Below, piece by piece: positions 8,228-16,797 of a stretch of DNA of 64,000 nt. Position 1 is the first letter of the stretch. The number at the start of each line of letters is the position of its first letter. A model generated the notes under the pieces. It worked only from the letters and a program-made list of their open reading frames with translations. It was not told the DNA's origin and did not search any database. The DNA lies in NCBI RefSeq assembly GCF_031455195.1, contig NZ_JAVDSH010000002.1, positions 186,001 to 250,000 of the forward strand. The letters run 5' to 3'. The translations under genes and the position numbers were made by a program. This DNA comes from Arthrobacter nitroguajacolicus_D. Lineage in GTDB: Bacteria; Actinomycetota; Actinomycetes; Actinomycetales; Micrococcaceae.

Positions 8228-9367
8228 ATGAATCGCACCGGAGCTTTGAACCCGAGTCCGAGGACGCTCGACGTCGAAAGCGTGGTCCACTTCGACCGGC
8301 TGGTGGCCGGAGGGGCCGGGTCCATGCACGGTTGGCACGCGCAGTCTTTGGACCTCCGTGGACACTCACGTGAGCTTAAGGTCCTGGACCCCCAAGGCGC
8401 GATCTTCCTTGGCTGCACTTTCGACGACGGCGTGGAAGAGAGCCTCCGACGCCGCGGGGCGCTCATCTTCCCCAAAATGCAAGGGATCCCGTTCGACCCG
8501 TACCGGGGGAGCCTCTACTCGGCCGACGAGCTCTACCAGGACATTTCCGCCACAGAGTACGAAGCCACCCTCGACGCCAGGATTTACCAGTGGAGCATCC
8601 TGTCCGGGCAACGGAAGAGCCTGGATGCCACCCTTGCCGCGGCCCTGCACGACCATGCGATCGGTGATGCCTTGGACGAACTGCTGGACCAGGGCGCCCT
8701 GTCAGGCCGCAAACTGGTGGGAGTCATGGGCGGGCATGCCGCCGAGCGCGGGACCCGGGAATTCGCCGACGCCGCCCGGCTGGGACGGCTCCTTGCCCAA
8801 GCCGGCTTCGCGGTGGCCACCGGCGGTGGGCCTGGTGCCATGGAAGCGGCCAACATGGGCGCCTACTTGAGCGGACTGCCCGACGCCGATACCGCAGCCG
8901 CGCTTGGCACGCTCGCCCTGGCACCCGGGTTCAGGCCGTCCGTGACAGCGTGGGGGCGCCAGGCAGCAGCCGTGGTCCAACAGCATCCGCAAGGCACTCC
9001 AACGCTTGGCATCCCCACGTGGTTCTACGGACACGAACCTCCCAACCTGTTCGCCACCCACATCGCCAAATACTTCGCCAACGCCGTCCGCGAAGCCATC
9101 CTGCTGGAACTGTGCAATGGCGGGATCGTCTTCCTGCCGGGCGCGGCTGGAACTGTGCAGGAGATCTTCCAGGACGCCTGCGAAAACTACTATGGCGCGC
9201 CCGAGACCATCACGCCCATGGTGCTGGTGGGTCGCGAACACTGGGAACGGACCTTCCCGGCCTGGCCCATGCTCCAGAGCCTGGCGGCAGGGAAACCCAT
9301 GGAAAGCCGGATCTTCCTGGTGGACAGCGTCGAGGAAGCGCTCGCGGTTGTGACGGAACGGGTGTGA
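8228..9367 (+). CDS. LOG family (TIGR00725/TIGR00730-like) Rossmann-fold protein
   Basis: 379 residues. The C-terminal half carries the LOG/lysine-decarboxylase-like core: 'GVMGGHAAERG', 'VATGGGPGAMEAANMGAYLSG', and 'PGAAGTVQE' (304-312), a variant of PGGxGTxxE used for nucleotide binding in cytokinin-activating LOG enzymes. An extra N-terminal region of about 150 residues has no motif I recognise. LOG enzymes release cytokinin bases from nucleoside monophosphates; many bacterial relatives hydrolyse other nucleotides or are uncharacterised. The second Gly of the motif is Ala-Ala here, so activity needs testing. It stands alone and is divergent from the PIG-L gene. Confidence 0.75.
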   Translation: MNRTGALNPSPRTLDVESVVHFDRLVAGGAGSMHGWHAQSLDLRGHSRELKVLDPQGAIFLGCTFDDGVEESLRRRGALIFPKMQGIPFDPYRGSLYSADELYQDISATEYEATLDARIYQWSILSGQRKSLDATLAAALHDHAIGDALDELLDQGALSGRKLVGVMGGHAAERGTREFADAARLGRLLAQAGFAVATGGGPGAMEAANMGAYLSGLPDADTAAALGTLALAPGFRPSVTAWGRQAAAVVQQHPQGTPTLGIPTWFYGHEPPNLFATHIAKYFANAVREAILLELCNGGIVFLPGAAGTVQEIFQDACENYYGAPETITPMVLVGREHWERTFPAWPMLQSLAAGKPMESRIFLVDSVEEALAVVTERV

Positions 9368-9387
9368 CCGAACACTGAGGAGGCTGC

Positions 9388-10323
9388 TCAGAAGTCCTTG
9401 CTGCAGGGACCGGAGCCAAGTTGCGCGAGCCCTGTGAGGTCGCCCGCAGCGTAGTCCCGAACCCAGGAGGCTTCGTCGAACATGAGTTGCCGCGGGTCAC
9501 TGACGTGGTCCAGGCCTACCAGGTGCCCCAGTTCGTGCATGATGACGGCCACGCCAATCTCCTGGCCGTTGGGGGTATCAACGATCCCGGCGAACTGGGG
9601 TGCATCCAAAGACACGGTGCCGGTCACGTATGCCTTGTACCCGTTGCTGAGGCCGATCGAAGAGCTTCCGCCCAGCCCAACTGTCTGTCCGGTCAGGCGC
9701 GGGACCTGCTCCGGCGTACTCCACGCGATGAGTACTGGCGCCCAGCGGTCGCCGTATCTGGCGGGCTGGTACCCGGACCTGTTGGTGGACGGGACCTCGG
9801 AACTGGGGCCGTCGTAGATGAATTTCAGTCCGGTAGCGAGGCTCGCCCGCCGAACGGCTGCATCCACCAGTGCCTGCCAGGAAGCCGGCGCCACATCGGA
9901 GTTCACCACGTAGTGGATGGGCCGGCAGGGCGAATAGGCCAACGGGGTCCCGTCTTCCTTGACGGCCAGGAACTTGTACGAGGTGCTGGTTTTGCTCAAC
10001 GGGGCAGGTTTGCCAAGGGGCGCGTCGGCTTCCTCGAGCCCAGGCAGCCGATCCTGGCGCTGCCCGAAGGGAACCACCCCGGGCCGTGGTTGTTGTCCTT
10101 GCGCAACGGAGGAACCACCCACGAGTTGTTGCAGTTCGCCGCTGAAGTAAGCGCCCGCGCAGACGAGGCCGAGGATGCCGAAGAAGAACATGATGGCGGC
10201 GATGCTGCTGTGTTTGATGGGTGGCCGGACGGGTGGGTCATCGGGCGGACGGGCAGCCACTGGGAGGAAATTCGGCCGGGGAGGATCATGGTCTGGCCAT
10301 TTGGACGACCCGAAAGGTTCCAT
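9388..10323 (-). CDS. membrane-anchored matrixin-type metalloprotease
   Basis: 311 residues. A hydrophobic stretch at about 44-62 ('IAAIMFFFGILGLVCAGAYF') after a basic, Pro-rich head is a signal anchor. The zinc site HELGHLVGLDH (His263, His267, His273) is the HExxHxxGxxH of metzincins, with 'QLMFDE' downstream as the likely Met-turn. A Pro-rich linker separates anchor and catalytic domain ('GLEEADAPLGKPAPL'). The ATG has AGGGGG about 5 nt upstream. It is 119 nt downstream of a paralogue on the same strand (10443-11336), sharing the linker and fold, so the pair arose by tandem duplication. It likely cleaves envelope or extracellular proteins; substrates are unknown. Confidence 0.87.
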   Translation of the reverse strand: MEPFGSSKWPDHDPPRPNFLPVAARPPDDPPVRPPIKHSSIAAIMFFFGILGLVCAGAYFSGELQQLVGGSSVAQGQQPRPGVVPFGQRQDRLPGLEEADAPLGKPAPLSKTSTSYKFLAVKEDGTPLAYSPCRPIHYVVNSDVAPASWQALVDAAVRRASLATGLKFIYDGPSSEVPSTNRSGYQPARYGDRWAPVLIAWSTPEQVPRLTGQTVGLGGSSSIGLSNGYKAYVTGTVSLDAPQFAGIVDTPNGQEIGVAVIMHELGHLVGLDHVSDPRQLMFDEASWVRDYAAGDLTGLAQLGSGPCSKDF

Positions 10324-10442
10324 GGAACCCCCTGACGTGGCGGCTGCGACGGGTGGTGGGGGCGCCGCCGTCGGCCGTAACCGTCAGCATAAGTCCGGCG
10401 ACGCCGCGAGTCCATGGCGCGACTGCTGGAAAGCCGTGCTTG

Positions 10443-11336
10443 TCAGATGTCCTTGCGGCAGGGTGCTGAAGCCAGCAGGTGCAAGCCGTTCAGGTCGCCT
10501 GCGGCAAGTCCGTCCGGTGCCCCAATTTCCGGGTACATGAGCTGGATGGGGTCGTCCACGTGGTCCAATCCCATCACGTGTCCCAGCTCGTGTTGCATGA
10601 CCGCCAGGACATAGTCCGCGCCGCCGCTGGCCATCAGCTCTGTCACCTGCGGGGTGTCCAGCTCGAGGCTGCCGGTGATGTAGCTTTTGGGGCCGTTATT
10701 GAGGGAGTACATGGTGCTGCCGCCAGTGCCGATCACTTTGTCGGCCAGGGCCGGCGCAACCTCCGGCGTCGTCCAGGAAATCAGGAGCGGAGCCCACCGG
10801 TCGCCGTATTTGGCGGGTTGATAGGGCTCACGGCGCTCAACTGGCAGTTCGTCGGTGGTGCCGTCGTTGACGAACTGGATGCCCGACGCTGCGGAGATGT
10901 TCGCAATCGCGGTGGCCAGCAGTGCGTCGGATCCTTCCGGTGCGGTGGCGTTGTTGACGACGTAATGCAGCGGTCGGCAAGGCGAGTACCCAACGGGGGT
11001 GCCGTCGTCGTTGGTTGCCAGGAACTTGTACGAATCGTTGGTGGTTCCGGGCGCCGGAGGCGAGGCCAGCGGGGCGTCTGCTTCCTCAAGTCCCGGCGGC
11101 GGCGCGTCGACCGGTCGGGCGGCCTTCCCCTGCCCCTGGCTTCCTTGCTGCGGTGTGCCAGGCACGCCCGCCCCGGGAAAGAGCGCTGTTATGCGGGGGT
11201 CGCCGTGCAGGAATCCGCTGACCAGGACGGCAATGACCGCCGCGACGGCGGCGAGGAGGACACCGCGGAGCACACGAAGGGCCGTTCCCGCGCGCCGGTG
11301 CCTGGGCGCACGCACTTCTTCCCGCTCCGGGTCCAC
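10443..11336 (-). CDS. membrane-anchored matrixin-type metalloprotease (paralogue)
   Basis: 297 residues from a GTG (11334-11336) with GGAG 5 nt upstream. It has one transmembrane segment near residues 25-43 ('VLLAAVAAVIAVLVSGFL'), the same 'PPGLEEADAPLASPP' linker as its neighbour, and the zinc site HELGHVMGLDH (His249, His253, His259) followed by 'QLMYPE', close to the matrixin Met-turn. The catalytic domain faces outside. It shares 'SYKFLA', 'DGTPVGYSPCRP' and 'RYGDRWAPVL'-type blocks with the 9388 protein. The two likely act on related extracytoplasmic targets. Confidence 0.87.
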   Translation of the reverse strand: MDPEREEVRAPRHRRAGTALRVLRGVLLAAVAAVIAVLVSGFLHGDPRITALFPGAGVPGTPQQGSQGQGKAARPVDAPPPGLEEADAPLASPPAPGTTNDSYKFLATNDDGTPVGYSPCRPLHYVVNNATAPEGSDALLATAIANISAASGIQFVNDGTTDELPVERREPYQPAKYGDRWAPLLISWTTPEVAPALADKVIGTGGSTMYSLNNGPKSYITGSLELDTPQVTELMASGGADYVLAVMQHELGHVMGLDHVDDPIQLMYPEIGAPDGLAAGDLNGLHLLASAPCRKDI

Positions 11337-11421
11337 GGTTCTCCATTCCTCACGCCCTGGTCACGCGGGGCAGCGCGGAGGACGAACCAACAGTACGGGC
11401 TGCGGACTGAGCCGTCCAAAC

Positions 11422-12594
11422 TCAGACGATCGCTGCGCCGAAGAGCAATCCCAGTCCATAGGTGGCGGCCGCCGCTCCGAGGCCGATCGCAAGCTGCCGC
11501 AGGCCACGGCTCAGCGGCGACGTTCCGGAAAGCAGGCCGACGACGGCGCCGGTCGCCAACAGCGCGATGCCCACCAGCACACCGGCCACCATCAGGGCAG
11601 CCACGCCGGTCATGCCAAAGAGGAACGGCAGGATGGGGATGATGGCACCCGAAGCGAAGAAGCAGAAGCTGGACAGCGCTGCGCCCCAGGCCGAGCCTAC
11701 GGATTCGTGCTCGTCCGCTGCCGGCTTTTCGGGTTGCAGGGAGAGGCTGGGGTCGCAATCGCAGCTGAACAACCCCATGCGTTCGGCGGCGCGGTGCTCG
11801 GCGGCTTCCTGGGTCATGCCCCGGGCCAGGTACACCAGGACCAGTTCGTTGTGCTCAATGTCCAGGGAAGGTGCAGCAGTGAGCGTGGCCTGTGTGGGGA
11901 GGGTGGCGTTGAGCAATTCCCGTTGCGACCGCACCGAGACGTATTCGCCGGCGCCCATGGAGAGGGCTCCGGCCAGCAAACCTGCCACGCCACTCATCAG
12001 CACAACGGGGCTGGGCACTCCGGTGGCGGCCATGCCCATGACCAGGGAGAGGTTGCTGACCAGGCCGTCGTTGGCGCCGAAGACTGCGGCGCGGAAGGTG
12101 CCGGACAACCTGTTCCGGCCACGGGTGGCAAGCCCGCGGACTACTTCTTCATGGATCTGCTCATCTGCCACCATGGCAGGCGTCGCGGCCGGTTCGGTGC
12201 CGTAGGGGGAGCGGCCTTCGGCCCGCTGCGCCAACGCGAGCACGAACACCGAGCCGAAGTTGCGGGCCAGGAAACCCAGGAACTGGCTCCGGCCGGACGC
12301 CGCCTTGGGCATTCCTGCGTGCTCCCCAAGGAGCTTGAGCCAGTGGGCTTCGTGCCTGCCTTCGGCCTCGGCCAAGGCCAGCAGGATCTGGCGTTCTTCG
12401 CCGTCCCGGCGTTGGGCGAGTTCCCGGTAGACGGCGGCTTCGGCCCGTTCGTCAGCCAGGTATTGCCGCCAACGCCGGATGTCCGAGGACGTCGGCGCGG
12501 TTTGCGGCGCTCCGGCGTTTTGGGGGGCTTCGGTTTCGTGGACGGGGTCCGGAGCGGGGCTCGACGAACCGTGGGATTCCTGGTGCTGTTGCAC
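11422..12594 (-). CDS. VIT1/CCC1 family Fe/Mn transporter with N-terminal ferritin-like domain
   Basis: 390 residues, GTG start (12592-12594) with AGGAG and a 5-nt spacer. Residues about 38-160 form a Glu-rich helical erythrin-like domain ('DERAEAAVYRELAQ', 'AEAEGRHEAHW', 'DEQIHEEVVRG') resembling ferritin-like di-iron bundles. The C-terminal part has the VIT1 signature 'GANDGLVSNLSLVMGMA', 'AGALSMGAGEYVSVRSQ' and five hydrophobic segments. VIT1/CCC1 proteins move Fe2+ or Mn2+ out of the cytosol; the N-terminal domain probably binds iron. A cysteine pair 'FSCDCD' lies in the cytosolic loop. No regulator is adjacent. Confidence 0.9.
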   Translation of the reverse strand: MQQHQESHGSSSPAPDPVHETEAPQNAGAPQTAPTSSDIRRWRQYLADERAEAAVYRELAQRRDGEERQILLALAEAEGRHEAHWLKLLGEHAGMPKAASGRSQFLGFLARNFGSVFVLALAQRAEGRSPYGTEPAATPAMVADEQIHEEVVRGLATRGRNRLSGTFRAAVFGANDGLVSNLSLVMGMAATGVPSPVVLMSGVAGLLAGALSMGAGEYVSVRSQRELLNATLPTQATLTAAPSLDIEHNELVLVYLARGMTQEAAEHRAAERMGLFSCDCDPSLSLQPEKPAADEHESVGSAWGAALSSFCFFASGAIIPILPFLFGMTGVAALMVAGVLVGIALLATGAVVGLLSGTSPLSRGLRQLAIGLGAAAATYGLGLLFGAAIV

Positions 12595-12819
12595 TTTTTC
12601 TCCTGTGCTGGGTGGGGTAGTTGCGGCCCCATTGCACGCCCCACACTACCGCTTATTCCCGGGGTTTTTTGGCTGGTATTCCTCAACCGGAATGTTCGGT
12701 GCACCTTAATTTCCGCCCCTTGACCGGTCCGTGGGCCGGTGCTCAGATGGAATGACAGGGCGGGGTCTCCCGCACGAGGTCATCGGGCCGTTCGCGGCCC
12801 ATGGGACGGAGGTTGCATC

Positions 12820-13011
12820 ATGAACACCACCGAATCACACGCCAACTACCCGGAACGGGCAACTGTGGAGTCCGACCCGGCCTACGACTACGCGGAAGAC
12901 CAGGAAGTGGACGAAGCCTGGGTGGAGGAAGTGGACGCCCCGGAGGATGACGAACGGGTGGTCCCGATTGATGAAACCGATGACTTCCGGGAGGAAGACG
13001 CCGAGGATTAG
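12820..13011 (+). CDS. small acidic hypothetical protein
   Basis: 63 residues from the ATG at 12820, chosen because GGAGG lies 7 nt upstream; the frame is open earlier but has no ribosome site there. About one third of the residues are Asp or Glu, ending 'EEDAED', with no hydrophobic segment or cysteine. It is probably disordered and cytosolic. Its stop overlaps the stop of the convergent gene at 13008 (TTAG shared by both). I do not recognise a family. Confidence 0.7.
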   Translation: MNTTESHANYPERATVESDPAYDYAEDQEVDEAWVEEVDAPEDDERVVPIDETDDFREEDAED

Positions 13012-13349
13012 GCAGGTTGCTCCGGAAAGGTGAAGTGCCTCGCCAGCCCCCTTGGTTTCCCGACGGCGGCAACGGTCACTGTCAGCGTCCCTGACGCTGC
13101 GCACCATTGGGTAGGGCGGACGGCCTGCGAAAGCGCACGGGCAATCAACTGTGGATCCGAGTGCGGCAATGTCACGCTCGTCGTCCCGGCCAGAAGGGTG
13201 ACGGTCCCCAGAAAGAGGTCGACGGCGGGTATCACCGCGACCATGCCGGCTGCGGCTTCGGCGGGGGTACCGGTTGTTTGGGCGCCAGGTGTTTGGGCGC
13301 CGGGAGCCGGCAGGTTGGAGGCTTGGCTGCTGTCGGCTTGGTACGGCAA
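13008..13349 (-). CDS. hypothetical protein
   Basis: 113 residues from a TTG (13347-13349) preceded by AAGGAG with a 7-nt spacer, a strong reason to accept this start. The first 35 residues are Ala/Pro/Gln/Thr-rich (GAQTPGAQTTG); the rest alternates hydrophobic strands ('MVAVIPAVDLFLGTVTLLAG', 'SGTLTVTVAAVG') and looks like a small beta-rich domain. No signal peptide or known motif is seen. It overlaps the end of the acidic protein gene by 4 nt on the opposite strand. Confidence 0.6.
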   Translation of the reverse strand: MPYQADSSQASNLPAPGAQTPGAQTTGTPAEAAAGMVAVIPAVDLFLGTVTLLAGTTSVTLPHSDPQLIARALSQAVRPTQWCAASGTLTVTVAAVGKPRGLARHFTFPEQPA

Positions 13350-13514
13350 GGTACGTCTCCTTGGGGGAGTGCTCTTGCCCGCTCGGTTGTCTTTGGTCCG
13401 GGGCGGGCCGCTTCCTCATCCGAACCACCCGTGAACATGGGGTTGGTGTGTGGCCAGTCGGAGCTTGGCACCACATCTCTTGAAGCTGGCACCACACTAC
13501 CGCACGCGCGCTCT

Positions 13515-13577
13515 CGTTGTGGGGCCTGCTCCGCAGGGTTGGATGGAGTTTAAGTCCGCGGAGCGGGCCCCACAACG
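13515..13577. repeat. REP-like intergenic palindrome, copy 1
   Basis: A 20-bp inverted repeat with one G-T pair (13515-13534 with 13558-13577; arms begin CGTTGTGGGGCC and end GGCCCCACAACG) encloses a 23-nt loop. A second copy with the same arms lies at 21927-21989. It sits in the 323-bp gap between the hypothetical gene and the SSS symporter. That gap otherwise holds only the terminator at 13601 and short AGCTGGCACCACA-type direct repeats near 13470-13495. Confidence 0.75.
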
Positions 13578-13600
13578 TGTACCTGCCGGGGACACAACTA

Positions 13601-13633
13601 CGGCGACGCTCCCCGATAAGGGGAGCGCCGCCG
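13601..13633 (-). terminator. terminator of the SSS symporter gene
   Basis: A GC-rich stem (13601-13614 with 13620-13633, one mismatch, GATAA loop) lies 40 nt after the symporter stop codon. No strong T tract follows. Confidence 0.65.
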
Positions 13634-13672
13634 TCGGGCGTTGCTTTGTTTCGCTTGTCCTGCGTGTTTGGG

Positions 13673-15214
13673 TTAGTTGGCCCTGTTGGAGCTGACCGGG
13701 TGAGCTTCGATCGGCAGTTCGTCGGAGATCGCGCCAGCCACTCGCTTGTCCCAGGCGGCCCGGACTGCGGGGTCGGTGCGCGGGGTGAGGAGCGAGATGA
13801 CCACGTAAGCGACGAACGAGGCGGCGAGGCCGTAGTAGATGGGTTCGTTTGCGTAGACGCCGTCTTCGCTGGGAATGACTCCGGTTGCGAACATGATCAG
13901 CAAGGCCAGTGTCAGTACCGAGCCAACTGCCATGGACCATGCAGCCGCAATGCCTGTTCCGCGCTTCCACACCAGGCCGCCGAGGATCGCGACCAGAAGG
14001 CCGCCCACCAGGATGTCGTAGGCGATGGTGAGGGCTACCACCACGTCCTGTGCGGCCATGGAGATCAGGACCGCAACGATGCCCAGGCCCAGGACCCAGT
14101 AACGGTTGGCCTTGACGTCGTGCTCGGGGTTTTCCGTGTCGTCAGTGTTGATGGTCTTGCCGAACCAGCTGGCCACGAACGGGACGACGTCGGCGCGGGC
14201 AACGGTTGCTGCCGCGATCAGGGCGCCCGAGGCGGTGGACATCATGGCAGCGACAGCAGCGGCCATGACCAGGCCTCCGATGCCGACGGGAAGGATGTGT
14301 GTTGCGACCTCCGCGTAGACGACGTCCTTGCCGAGGTTGGCGACGTCAATGTCCGGGAGGGCCACGCGGGCTGCAAGACCAATCAAGGCGCCGGCGATGC
14401 CGTAGAGGATGCAGTAGACACCGGCCGTTGCGCCACCCCAGCGTGCAACCGTGGGGGTCTTGGCTGTGAAGACGCGCTGCCAGATGTCCTGGCCGATCAG
14501 CAGGCCCAGCGTGTAGACGACGAAGTACGTGATGATCGTCTGGGTGCCTATGCCGTCGATTTGGAAGAAGCTGTCTTCGAGGCGCCCACGGATGCCGTCC
14601 ATGCCGCCGGCAGCGTTCATAACGAACGGAAGCATCAGGAAGAAGATGCCCACAGTCTTGATGATGAACTGCACCTGGTCGGCCAGGGTGATGGACCACA
14701 TGCCGCCGATGGTTGAGTAGACCAGCACGATTGCGCCGCCAACAGCGATGGCCAGCCAGCGTTCCCAATCGAAGAGCACCACGAAGATGGTGGCGTAGGC
14801 ACCGGTGGACGTAGCGCACAGCATCAGCGTGTACGCGAGCATCACGATTCCGGACGTCTGCGTGGCCTTGCTGCCGTAGCGGAGGCTAAGCATCTGGGAG
14901 ACGGTGTAGATCTTCAGGCGCTGGATGGTGCCCGCGAAGAGCAGGCTCAGCAGCAGCACGCCGGCGCCGATGGCCACGACGAGCCACATACCGGAAATGC
15001 CGAATTTGTAGCCCAGGCCGACGCCGCCGACGGTGGATGCGCCACCGAGGACCACCGCGGCCATGGTGCCTGTGTAAAGGAAGGGGCCAAGGCGGCGGCC
15101 GGCCACCAGGAAGTCGCTGTTGTTCTTGGTGCGGGACTTGCCCCACCAGCCGAACGCCAGCATGGCGAGCAGGTACACCACCACGATTGCGATGTTAATA
15201 GCCGAAGATTCCAT
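13673..15214 (-). CDS. sodium:solute symporter (SSS family)
   Basis: 513 residues from the ATG at 15212-15214, chosen over an ATG 24 nt upstream because AAGGA lies 6 nt before it. About 13 hydrophobic segments are visible, with the SSS motifs 'YLLAMLAFGWWG', 'GGASTVGGVGLGYKFG' and 'AAAVAAMMSTASGALIAAATV' in the Na+-site region. It imports an organic solute with Na+. It is divergent from an XRE-cupin regulator, and both share a 266-bp promoter region with a GTGTTGT...ACAACAC inverted repeat. A related GTTGT palindrome precedes the agmatinase operon, so agmatine or a related guanidino or polyamine compound is a possible substrate (inference). Confidence 0.9.
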   Translation of the reverse strand: MESSAINIAIVVVYLLAMLAFGWWGKSRTKNNSDFLVAGRRLGPFLYTGTMAAVVLGGASTVGGVGLGYKFGISGMWLVVAIGAGVLLLSLLFAGTIQRLKIYTVSQMLSLRYGSKATQTSGIVMLAYTLMLCATSTGAYATIFVVLFDWERWLAIAVGGAIVLVYSTIGGMWSITLADQVQFIIKTVGIFFLMLPFVMNAAGGMDGIRGRLEDSFFQIDGIGTQTIITYFVVYTLGLLIGQDIWQRVFTAKTPTVARWGGATAGVYCILYGIAGALIGLAARVALPDIDVANLGKDVVYAEVATHILPVGIGGLVMAAAVAAMMSTASGALIAAATVARADVVPFVASWFGKTINTDDTENPEHDVKANRYWVLGLGIVAVLISMAAQDVVVALTIAYDILVGGLLVAILGGLVWKRGTGIAAAWSMAVGSVLTLALLIMFATGVIPSEDGVYANEPIYYGLAASFVAYVVISLLTPRTDPAVRAAWDKRVAGAISDELPIEAHPVSSNRAN

Positions 15215-15310
15215 GAACGGTCCTTGGAGCTGATGCACGGAGGTTGGGGATTTCGACGATACTCCTGCGAAGGGTCGAAGTCTCCGTGCTGATGATTGGA
15301 GATTGGGGAG

Positions 15311-15335
15311 GTGTTGTATGCCTCACAGACAACAC
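15311..15335. promoter_or_regulatory. inverted repeat, candidate operator of the XRE-cupin regulator
   Basis: GTGTTGT (15311-15317) and ACAACAC (15329-15335) are perfect inverted arms 11 bp apart, in the shared promoter region of the symporter and the regulator. Another TGTTGTG lies at 15354-15360. Half-site GTTGT/ACAAC recurs in the palindrome upstream of the agmatinase gene. Confidence 0.5.
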
Positions 15336-15480
15336 TTGTTGCCCCTGAGGATATGTTGTGATCGGAGTAACAGTCAAGATGCTTAAGACATGCTTCCGTA
15401 GTTTCTGGCTTCCCTTCTGCGCGATCCGGCTACTATTGCTCCAATGACAGGGCCACATGACAGGCCTGAAAGGTTCGTGA

Positions 15481-16056
15481 ATGAAGGCTCTCCCCGTTGA
15501 ACCAAGCAACGTTCCTGTTGCCATCGGTTCCAGAATCCGCGCAGCCCGGCAAGCGCAGCGCCTCACCATCGAGCAAGTGGCGGATGCTACAGGTCTCACC
15601 AAAGGGTTTCTTAGCCGTGTGGAGCGGGACCTGACATCGCCGTCGGTCGCGTCCCTGGTCACCCTGTGCCAGGTTCTGTCGGTCTCCGTGGGGGATTTGT
15701 TCGCGGCGCCGGAAACCCACCTGACCAAGCGCGACGACGGCCCCCGTATCTCCTTGGGTGGTCAAGGAATAGTGGAACGCCTGCTGACTGCGCGCTCCGA
15801 GCGCCGCCTGCAAATCCTGCAGGCCACCATCGAACCCCGCGGCCGCGGTGAGAACGAGCTGTACGCGGTGGACTGCGATGTGGATGTCCTGCATGTTGTC
15901 AAGGGCCGGATCAAACTCATCCTGACCAATGAGGAATACGACCTCGCGGAAGGCGACACGCTCTCCTTCCCGGGCCGGGAACCCCACACCTGGATCAACC
16001 CCACGGACGAAACCGTCGAAGTGCTCTGGGTGCTGGTCCCGGCCGCGAGCCGGTAG
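15481..16056 (+). CDS. XRE family regulator with C-terminal cupin domain
   Basis: 191 residues, ATG with GAAAGG 7 nt upstream. An N-terminal HTH of the lambda-repressor type (about 16-72, 'IRAARQAQRLTIEQVADATGLTKGFLSRVERDLTSPS') is joined to a cupin beta-barrel (about 112-188, 'VLHVVKGRIKLIL', 'LAEGDTLSFPGREPHTWINP'). This architecture is that of PuuR-like regulators of polyamine, amino-acid or alcohol-amine use, where the cupin binds the inducer. It is divergent from the SSS symporter. Its likely targets are the symporter, itself and the agmatinase-TPP enzyme operon 3 kb away. Confidence 0.9.
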   Translation: MKALPVEPSNVPVAIGSRIRAARQAQRLTIEQVADATGLTKGFLSRVERDLTSPSVASLVTLCQVLSVSVGDLFAAPETHLTKRDDGPRISLGGQGIVERLLTARSERRLQILQATIEPRGRGENELYAVDCDVDVLHVVKGRIKLILTNEEYDLAEGDTLSFPGREPHTWINPTDETVEVLWVLVPAASR

Positions 16057-16089
16057 TTCTTTCCTCTTGGTGCGGAGCCTCTGTGCTCC

Positions 16090-16117
16090 TTCCCGGTTGC
16101 CTCTTCCCGGTTGCCTC
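16090..16117. repeat. 14-bp tandem duplication
   Basis: TTCCCGGTTGCCTC occurs twice back to back (16090-16103, 16104-16117), with a partial third copy (CTTCCCGG). It lies between the regulator stop and the DUF559 gene end, with no coding signal. Confidence 0.7.
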
Positions 16118-16173
16118 GCTTCCCGGGGGTTCTCGGTGATCCTTTGCCCTGTAATTCCGGGGTTTGCTTGGAC

Positions 16174-16797
16174 TTACTTGCTGACCAACCGGGGAGGAGC
16201 GTCGCGCCGCCGTTCCAGCACTGCCCGGATTTCCGCTATGACCCGGCCCGGTTCGTACCAGATGGCCTCCGGCGGGTAGCGGAGGACGGACAATCCCTTA
16301 AACGTGGACGCGTTGTTGCGGAACAGATCCCGACGCAGAGCTGACCGGTCCGCATGGAAAGCGAAGCCATCCACCTCGACAATGAGCACTCCTTCGATCA
16401 GGAAATCCACGCGGCCGATGCCCGGGAGCTGCACTTGAGCATCGTAGGCAATGCCATGGCTTTTTAGGAGGTGTTGGGTATCGACTTCCACGATGGACTC
16501 GGCCCGCAGGTCGAGTTCTTGAAGTATCAGCAGTGATGGGCGGGATTTGTGGGCGCTGAGTTCGCCCCGCAGCAAGGCCAAAGGGACTCCGCGGAGCCGG
16601 ACAGCTGAAACTGCCATCGCTGCTGCGGCATTGGGTTGGAGGCACCCCAGCGAGTGAATCGCCGCATCCTCGACGCTTGCGAGCGGAAGTGCTGGATCGG
16701 CGTCGAACCTTATGGTCCGGTGCCGCACGAACCCTGAGCCGTGCCCGTGGGCGGCTGTCCGGATGGTTGTGCCGGCGTTCCTCCCCGTTTGGACCAA
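16174..16797 (-). CDS. DUF559 (Vsr/PD-(D/E)xK-like) endonuclease domain protein, probably 5'-truncated
   Basis: 207 residues from a TTG (16795-16797). The C-terminal 110 residues match DUF559: 'LPGIGRVDFLIEGVLIVEVDGFAFH' (Asp and Glu-x-Asp of a PD-(D/E)xK-type site) and 'FKGLSVLRYPPEAIWYEPGRVIAEI'. Full-length actinobacterial relatives are usually longer with an N-terminal helix-turn-helix/AbiEi-like part; here the N-terminus is Gly/His/Arg-rich and unlike that. The start lies inside a repeated CAAACGGGGAGGAACGC element whose GGGGAGG could act as ribosome site but is 13 nt away. It may be a remnant or a gene restarted from a repeat. Confidence 0.65.
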   Translation of the reverse strand: MVQTGRNAGTTIRTAAHGHGSGFVRHRTIRFDADPALPLASVEDAAIHSLGCLQPNAAAAMAVSAVRLRGVPLALLRGELSAHKSRPSLLILQELDLRAESIVEVDTQHLLKSHGIAYDAQVQLPGIGRVDFLIEGVLIVEVDGFAFHADRSALRRDLFRNNASTFKGLSVLRYPPEAIWYEPGRVIAEIRAVLERRRDAPPRLVSK

